Assembly: GCA_017303575.1 (NCBI GenBank)
Contig: JAFLCL010000032.1
Span: forward strand, 1-52,474
Origin: Deltaproteobacteria bacterium
GTDB lineage: Bacteria; Myxococcota_A; Polyangia; Polyangiales; Sandaracinaceae
Direction: 5' to 3'
DNA length: 52,474 nt
The position numbers and the translations under genes are program-made. Positions 48,301 through 52,474 of this stretch are shown one piece after another. Position 1 is the first letter of the stretch, and the number at the start of each line of letters is the position of its first letter. The notes beneath the pieces are model-generated. The model ran no database searches and was not told where the DNA came from. It saw nothing but the letters and a program-made list of their open reading frames with translations.

Positions 48301-48764
48301 CGCTCTACGGCGCTGCAGACATGCTGCAGACGCTCGACGACGACGGCAACATCGTCCCGATCCTCCACGCGCTCTCGATCGCGCTCGCGCCGAACGCACA
48401 GGCGCTCGCAGCCGGAGGCTCGGGTGAGCCCGAGACGAGCGCGAGCGTGGCGAACGACGCGCTCGATCTCGTGCAGACGGTGCAGGGGATCGACGACGAG
48501 CGTGTGCTCGTCCGCATCCTCCAGAACCTCGTGGTGCTCGACGACGAGGAGAGCACGCCGCTCGAGACGATCCTCGACGTGATGAGCGAGATCAACCGCA
48601 CCGAGCCCGGCGTCGGAGGCCCCTACGAGCCAGAGGACTTCGAGAGCGCGCTCGGGGTCTCGCGCGACTTCATGCGCGACGAGACCCACGGCCTCGAGCG
48701 CCTCTACGACGTGGTGCAGAACCGCTGCATCGACATGTCCTGCCCGGAGGGAGTCGGACCGTGA
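45354..48764 (+). CDS. 1136-residue lipoprotein of unknown function, cluster partner of FadL
   Basis: The very large product has a signal peptide and lipobox-like SSGAC (Cys23). The mature protein is acidic and mainly helical, with repeated patterns of the type LLDSIAGDEAALAALARVGTR and LVDNLVDATQTLDAMD, suggesting a long alpha-solenoid. No catalytic signature is visible. Four spaced Cys occur (e.g. VCNKAG, DECELI, DCQDEDNVFLAC). Its stop overlaps the FadL-type gene start by 4 nt (GTGA), a strong hint of a joint role at the outer membrane. Alternative start GTG 45324 lies too close to the hexamer. Confidence 0.75.
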   Translation: MAHARALVVCTSFLLIVSSSGACSHFDATRVPAARGTLGEEIVRVFCERMAREAHPEDVSGEAWKPVCRAQIPPPEDAPPRLVTLMENRDRLAGALDQVLPEDLHDELSTFLWRLLPLYDPPAERLPRNTRLIADLLDSIAGDEAALAALARVGTRTGYRPQRLGLGVTRSLLAYPDLAGLADETLGAIGEGGSAQPEWQAIQAALAMEMATYEPATPPTDGDRTTLQIWRDLLFSGHPDLAAGTSQYVLRRDARGIAAVREGSVAAPFVDLDGDDLPDVDAIGRFVDDAGEVTDVPRPFRIRNEGAIPRDASGRALDSATGQRLYEYVDLDPTLLAGVVREAQPWFEGEHPVILDLTRGLPAMMGPRASATRVYGGATLGYEGYDTAQGPAFDTMYALAELMRRPETADTLELVGELLEDHESEAAGVVHSAHFLMTRGDAFPDARLESPNVFWDDLIRLAGSYTNEPEMMEAILRSFADERSRSLGPVYADLMRFRDRIEPNPADPNGPPLGFPLDQPVDRSMPDVEGNESLMERSIALIDGLDGVRVCNKAGARLRVQLLGLNVAWPLFGSYDECELIQIDNVAEAYAEAILGRYELVLRDPTLGGLIDLVDGIGILNVDDLLEDASGILGLTRHPTAEALNRMVFVGLDLRGESDCQDEDNVFLACLFDRVRDRHGRDVIDTYPGTILAWEQPGFYEGMAPLLEVLHDPRFVRDGTGRYQFGHLITTIYRHWPSHAHWLSQRTDPSRTDFNYQENVRSYEMLVADGFDSGPTYGNLIDNLVDATQTLDAMDAGGGRDGIDVLADFVPVLLTPTASTGLTTRSGATTIAWNDGSRTTGVTPMQLMLEALRHADAAWETGDGPTRAESWRRGRDAIARQLLDTRTLGEGYTFANRRGRAIVLLLLPFLLERLEHHRTAGDLDDWARDFTPDAEHTLGGPLVVGGVRLLDVIQAEPAARDALLAVLAYMVDPASPNDAHLATLYGAADMLQTLDDDGNIVPILHALSIALAPNAQALAAGGSGEPETSASVANDALDLVQTVQGIDDERVLVRILQNLVVLDDEESTPLETILDVMSEINRTEPGVGGPYEPEDFESALGVSRDFMRDETHGLERLYDVVQNRCIDMSCPEGVGP

Positions 48765-50503
48765 TCGCAGGCCGTTCGCTCGCTCTCGTCGCGTTCGCCG
48801 CTGCGTGTGGCGCTCTCACACCCTCGGTCGCGCAGGCTGGCGGCTTCTATCTCCTCGAGCGCGGCACACGCGGTCTCGGTCGCGGCGGTGCGCAGGTCGC
48901 GGGCGCCGACGACCCGGGCGCCTTGTGGTTCAACCCCGCGGGCCTCGGCTACGCAGGTGGCGGCGAGGGTGACGCGCGAGGACGCGAGCAGTTCCTCTTC
49001 GACGCGACGCTGACGCTGCTCCAGACGCAGTACACGCGCATCGACAGCGGTGGACAGACGCTGCCCACGGTGACGGGCAACGGCATGCCGCTGCCGATCC
49101 CGACGGTCGCAGGCACCTTCGATCTCGGCCTCGAGGACTTCACGTTCGGCGTGGGCGTCTATGCGCCCAACGCATCACTGCTCGCGTGGCCCGAGTCGAT
49201 CACGGTGAACGATGAGGAGCGCGCCGCCCCCCAGCGCTACTCGCTCCTCTCGATGGAAGGAAGCCTCATCGCGGGCTTCGCGATCGGTGGCGCATGGCGT
49301 CCGATCCCCGAGCTCTCCATCGGTCTCGGCGGCGCGCTCATCTATGGTTCGTTCGCTGCGCGCACGACGCTCTCGGCGTGTGACGGAGCGATCTGCAGCT
49401 TCCCCGAAGACCCGGAGTACGACGGCGTCGCGCAGCTCACGTTCAACCCGATCTTCACGGGCATCGGCACCGCCGGTGTGATCTGGGATCCCGGTCCGAT
49501 CCGCCTCGGCTTCTCGATGATGACGCCGTTCGTCTTCTCGGGCGCCGCCAACATCCAGGTGCGTCCGCCGAGCGCGACTGCGTTCGAGGGTGCGTTCACG
49601 CGCACGCGCGACGGCGACTGCGCGATGGTGAGCGACGAAGAGATCGCAGACGTGCGCTCCGGCGGTGGCACGCACCGCTGCGAGAGCACGCTCGCCGACT
49701 TCCGCCTCGATTTCCCGTGGATCCTGCGCCTGGGCGTGCAGCTCGATCTGATCGACAACCTCGCCGTCGAGCTCGCGGTGGTGTGGGAGACGTGGTCGGT
49801 GCAGCAAGAGGCGCAGATCCGCCCGCGCGACGTGTGGATCGTCGACTCGCTCAGCTTCCTCGACTTCCAGGTCGGTCAGCTGAACATCCCGCGCCGCATG
49901 AACGACACTGTCAGCGTGCGCCTCGGTGCCGAGTACACGATCGACGACTTCGTCCAGATCCGCGGCGGCGGCTACTTCGAGAACGGCTCGTTCTCCGACC
50001 AGTACCTCCAGGCGCTCACCATCGACAGCGACAAGATCGTGTTCTCGTTGGGCGGCAGCATCCGCGCGTTCGATGGCGTGTGGATCGACGCGATGGTGGG
50101 CTACGCGCACCTCTTTCCGCGCAGCGTGCGCAACAGCGCGGTGCCGCAGCCCAACCCGATCCGTCCCGCGCCTGCGGACCAGGTCTATGTCGGCAACGGC
50201 GACTACTCGATGACAGCGCCGTTCTTCGGCCTCGGCATCCGTGTGCTCCCCGACTGGTCGCCGAGCGCTCCGCCCGCTGTCGAGCCCGAGCCCGAGCCGA
50301 CGCCCGTCGACATCGAGCCGGCCCCCGAGACGAACCCCGACCGACCCTGGTACCAGCAGGGTGCGGACGCCGCCCCTCCCGCCGAGGTGGCGCCCGAGCC
50401 GGCCCCAGAGCCCGTCGTCGCGCCGGAGCCCGAGCCAGAGCCCACTCGACGTCGTGGCCGCGGAACGAGGACGCGCACGGCCCGCCCTCGCGCGCCTCGC
50501 TGA
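48761..50503 (+). CDS. FadL/OmpP1/TodX-family outer-membrane transporter
   Basis: The 580-residue product has a signal peptide (cleavage near AQA26) followed by the FadL hallmark GGFYLLERGTRGLGRGGAQV and DDPGALWFNPAGLGY. FadL proteins form 14-stranded barrels with a hatch and take up long-chain fatty acids or aromatic and alkane hydrocarbons by lateral diffusion. Residues 100-470 are barrel strands. After the last strand comes a Pro/Glu-rich tail (PEPEPEP type, residues 485-560) ending in an Arg-rich segment, an unusual extra for this family that could cross the periplasm. The GTG start is translationally coupled to the giant lipoprotein gene. Confidence 0.85.
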   Translation: MIAGRSLALVAFAAACGALTPSVAQAGGFYLLERGTRGLGRGGAQVAGADDPGALWFNPAGLGYAGGGEGDARGREQFLFDATLTLLQTQYTRIDSGGQTLPTVTGNGMPLPIPTVAGTFDLGLEDFTFGVGVYAPNASLLAWPESITVNDEERAAPQRYSLLSMEGSLIAGFAIGGAWRPIPELSIGLGGALIYGSFAARTTLSACDGAICSFPEDPEYDGVAQLTFNPIFTGIGTAGVIWDPGPIRLGFSMMTPFVFSGAANIQVRPPSATAFEGAFTRTRDGDCAMVSDEEIADVRSGGGTHRCESTLADFRLDFPWILRLGVQLDLIDNLAVELAVVWETWSVQQEAQIRPRDVWIVDSLSFLDFQVGQLNIPRRMNDTVSVRLGAEYTIDDFVQIRGGGYFENGSFSDQYLQALTIDSDKIVFSLGGSIRAFDGVWIDAMVGYAHLFPRSVRNSAVPQPNPIRPAPADQVYVGNGDYSMTAPFFGLGIRVLPDWSPSAPPAVEPEPEPTPVDIEPAPETNPDRPWYQQGADAAPPAEVAPEPAPEPVVAPEPEPEPTRRRGRGTRTRTARPRAPR

Positions 50504-50521
50504 TCGCGCCATCGCTCGACG

Positions 50522-50720
50522 TCAGCGCGGCGTGACTCGGAGACGCACGATGCCCTTGGCCCGCAACGTCGCCGAAGGCTCGGGCACGATGGGCGCACGG
50601 GCGCGCCCGCGTGCTCGTCGATGAGCTCGTCCTCTCACGATCGAGGGCCTCGAGCATCGACGTCGAGATCACGCCGCGCGCGATCACCACTCCGTCGTGA
50701 TCGAAGTCGAGCGAGTCCAT
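50522..50720 (-). pseudogene. Broken PhyH-like (phytanoyl-CoA dioxygenase-type) remnant
   Basis: From ATG 50720 one frame reads MDSLDFDHDGVVIARGVIS and TSMLEALDRE, which resembles the start of phytanoyl-CoA dioxygenase-like proteins. Coding character then moves to another frame (EDELIDEHAGAPVRP) and again to a third (APIVPEPSATLRAKGIV up to the stop at 50522). That needs two frameshifts over about 65 codons and leaves no iron-binding motif. It may be the eroded end of a gene or chance. Confidence 0.35.
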
Positions 50721-50751
50721 GCGCGGGTGAGGAAACTCGGGTCGTGCTCAC

Positions 50752-52200
50752 GTGACGCGGCGCTCGGGCCGTGCACCACTCGCGTGCGTGAGCCCCGAGC
50801 CCCAGCCCGCTGCCGACGCAAACGACACGCACGTCGCGCCCCCCGAGACCGTCTCGTTCCGCGAGGCGCTCGGGGTGTGGGCGCGCATCGGGATGCTCTC
50901 GTTCGGCGGTCCAGCGGGCCAGATCGCGCTCATGCACGAGGAGCTCGTCACCAAGCGCAAGTGGATCGACGAGGGCCGCTTCCTCCACGCGCTCAGCTAC
51001 TGCACCCTGATCCCGGGCCCCGAGGCACAGCAGCTGGCCACCTACCTCGGCTGGTTGATGCACCGCACGCCCGGCGGCGTCGCGGCCGGGACGCTCTTCG
51101 TGCTGCCAGGCGCGCTGGTGATGCTGGCGCTCTCCATCCTTCACGCGACGCTCCATGACGTGACCTGGGTCGCTGGCCTCTTCGACGGACTCGAGGCCGT
51201 GGTGCTCGCCATCGTGATCGAGGCGCTGGTCCGCATCGGACGGCGCGCCCTGCGTTCGCGTGCGCACGTCGCGCTCGCGGCGCTGGCGTTCGTCGCGCTC
51301 TTCGTGTTCGCGGTGCCGTTTCCCATCGTCGTCGCCGGCGCCGCGATCACGGGCGCGATCGGAGCGCGCGTGGCGCCCGCGTCGTTCGCGGCGGCGACGC
51401 ACGGTGAGGCGAAGGTACGTGCCGACTCGCTGCTCGATCGCATGGCGGCCCGCGGCGAGCTCGCGCACACGGCGCCGTCGGGGGCTCGGGCGCTGCGCGT
51501 GCTCGTGGTGTGCCTCGCGCTCTGGGCGTTGCCCTTCGTGATCGCGCGCGCGGTCGCCGGGCCCAGCTCGATCTACCTCGACGAAGCGACCTTCTTCTCC
51601 GAGGTCGCGATGGTCACGTTCGGCGGCGCCTACGCCGTGCTGTCGTTCGTCGCGCAGCGCGCGGTGGAGGACTTCGGCTGGCTGTCGACCGAGACGATGG
51701 TCCAGGGCCTCGGCCTCGCGGAGACCACGCCTGGTCCGCTGATCCTGGTCGTGCAGTTCGTCGGCTTCATGGGCGCGTACGCGTCGCCGGGATCGTTGCC
51801 ACCGCTGCTGGCGGGCACGCTCGGCGCGCTCGTCACGCTGTGGGTCACGTTCGTCCCCTGCTTCGCGTGGATCTTCTTGGGCGCGCCCTACATCGAGTCG
51901 ATGCGGGAGAACCGAACGCTCGCGGCGGCGCTGTCGGCCATCACCGCCAGTGTGGTGGGCGTGATCCTCCACCTCTCGGTGTGGTTCGCGCTGCACGTGC
52001 TCTTCGACCGCGTGGACGAGCGGGCGCTGGGCCCAGTGCGGACGTGGGTGCCAGACTTGACGAGCCTCGACCCAGTCGCGCTCGTGATCGGCGTCGTCGG
52101 CGCCGTCTGCATCTTCGGCCTGAAGCTCGGGATCCCGCGCACGCTCGCGATCGGCGCGGGCCTCGGCCTCTTGGCGCGCGTGGCGATCGCGTGGGCGTGA
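50752..52200 (+). CDS. chrA: Chromate transporter ChrA (two-domain)
   Basis: The 482-residue inner-membrane protein contains two homologous CHR domains. The first has VWARIGMLSFGGPAGQIALMHEEL and TLIPGPEAQQLATYLGWL. The second has VAMVTFGGAYAVLSFVAQRAV and GLAETTPGPLILVVQFVGFM. About ten membrane segments follow this pattern. ChrA proteins export chromate, giving resistance, although some members may move sulfate-like anions. Start GTG 50752 gives a short acidic N-terminus; GTG 50788 is an alternative. It precedes a convergent regulator gene by 6 nt. Confidence 0.92.
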   Translation: MTRRSGRAPLACVSPEPQPAADANDTHVAPPETVSFREALGVWARIGMLSFGGPAGQIALMHEELVTKRKWIDEGRFLHALSYCTLIPGPEAQQLATYLGWLMHRTPGGVAAGTLFVLPGALVMLALSILHATLHDVTWVAGLFDGLEAVVLAIVIEALVRIGRRALRSRAHVALAALAFVALFVFAVPFPIVVAGAAITGAIGARVAPASFAAATHGEAKVRADSLLDRMAARGELAHTAPSGARALRVLVVCLALWALPFVIARAVAGPSSIYLDEATFFSEVAMVTFGGAYAVLSFVAQRAVEDFGWLSTETMVQGLGLAETTPGPLILVVQFVGFMGAYASPGSLPPLLAGTLGALVTLWVTFVPCFAWIFLGAPYIESMRENRTLAAALSAITASVVGVILHLSVWFALHVLFDRVDERALGPVRTWVPDLTSLDPVALVIGVVGAVCIFGLKLGIPRTLAIGAGLGLLARVAIAWA

Positions 52201-52206
52201 GGGCGA

Positions 52207-52474
52207 TCACCCTTCGCGGAACTGGCTCCAGTCGAGGCCGAGCTTCCTCATGCGGGAGCGCAGCGTGTGCGGGTTGATCCCGAGCACGGCGGCCGTGCCG
52301 CGCGGTCCCTCGATGCGGCCTCGCGTCGCGCGGAGCGCCTTCGCGATGTGCTTCTTCATCGCGACATCGAGCGTGTCGAGGGTGTCGCTGGTCTCCTCGG
52401 CTGGCGCCGTCGGCGGGCGAGGAGCGGCGGCAGGACCGCTGGGCCTCGGGGCACGCGCGACGGCGCCGAGCGCC
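52207..52474 (-). CDS. C-terminal Fis-type DNA-binding domain of a sigma-54-dependent regulator (partial)
   Basis: Only the last 88 residues are in the window; the start and catalytic domain lie beyond 52474. The final 40 residues form a Fis-like helix-turn-helix: GRIEGPRGTAAVLGIN, then PHTLRSRMRKLGLDW. This is the standard DNA-reading end of NtrC-type enhancer-binding proteins. A Pro/Ala-rich linker (RPSGPAAAPRPPTAP) separates it from the upstream domain. It is convergent with chrA. Confidence 0.8.
   Translation of the reverse strand, partial: ALGAVARAPRPSGPAAAPRPPTAPAEETSDTLDTLDVAMKKHIAKALRATRGRIEGPRGTAAVLGINPHTLRSRMRKLGLDWSQFREG

Noticed and set aside
46182..48689. 835-codon minus-strand open frame
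   Set aside because: It is antisense to the giant lipoprotein gene and has no recognisable domain.

Overview
This is about 52 kb of a very GC-rich (near 70% by eye), densely coding bacterial chromosome. The content points to a myxobacterium (Myxococcota), most like the Sandaracinus group. The evidence is: many lipoproteins with Asp/Ala-rich linkers, a MopE-type Cys/Asp motif, a Cys-TM-Arg (MYXO-CTERM-like) tail, eukaryote-like Ser/Thr kinases, YVTN-propeller/di-heme cytochromes, and the deltaproteobacterial tilS-ftsH-folP-cdaA-cdaR gene order. No rRNA, tRNA, IS element, CRISPR array or prophage was found. No intergenic stretch exceeds 300 bases.

Layout. 1-6.2 kb: 3' part of a glutathione-reductase-like gene, a Tat-exported cupin, two exported proteins (one a polysaccharide-lyase-like protein), a HIT protein and glutamine synthetase. 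6.4-16.8 kb: a 49-aa membrane peptide, class II photolyase, PL7 alginate lyase, a lipoprotein, malic enzyme, a large lipoprotein, a sucrase/ferredoxin-like protein, a small lipoprotein and a bestrophin. 17-19.5 kb: a subtilisin-like protease whose signal peptide is out of frame with the body, then an unknown gene. 19.5-22.6 kb: a minus-strand operon reading MarR regulator, BKACE, enoyl-CoA hydratase, spermidine-synthase-like methyltransferase. 22.7-25.4 kb: a membrane protein, oligoribonuclease and a MopE-motif protein. 25.4-34.7 kb: tilS, ftsH, folP, cdaA and cdaR (c-di-AMP synthesis and control), then a membrane Ser/Thr kinase and glmM on the opposite strand. 34.7-40.4 kb: two small coupled genes, a lipoprotein, an S9 peptidase and a PknB-type kinase. 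40.4-50.5 kb: a run of five exported proteins (lipoprotein, propeller/di-heme cytochrome, RoxA/oleate-dioxygenase-like di-heme cytochrome, 1136-aa lipoprotein, FadL-type porin). 50.5-52.5 kb: a broken PhyH-like remnant, chromate transporter ChrA and the 3' end of a Fis-type regulator.

Two signals stand out. First, at least ten genes have a TANNNT hexamer ending 6-8 nt before the start codon, with close variants at three more. That is the geometry of leaderless transcription, and it helps choose start codons. Second, the 40.4-50.5 kb cluster looks like an undescribed cell-surface system that oxidises and takes up a hydrophobic substrate.
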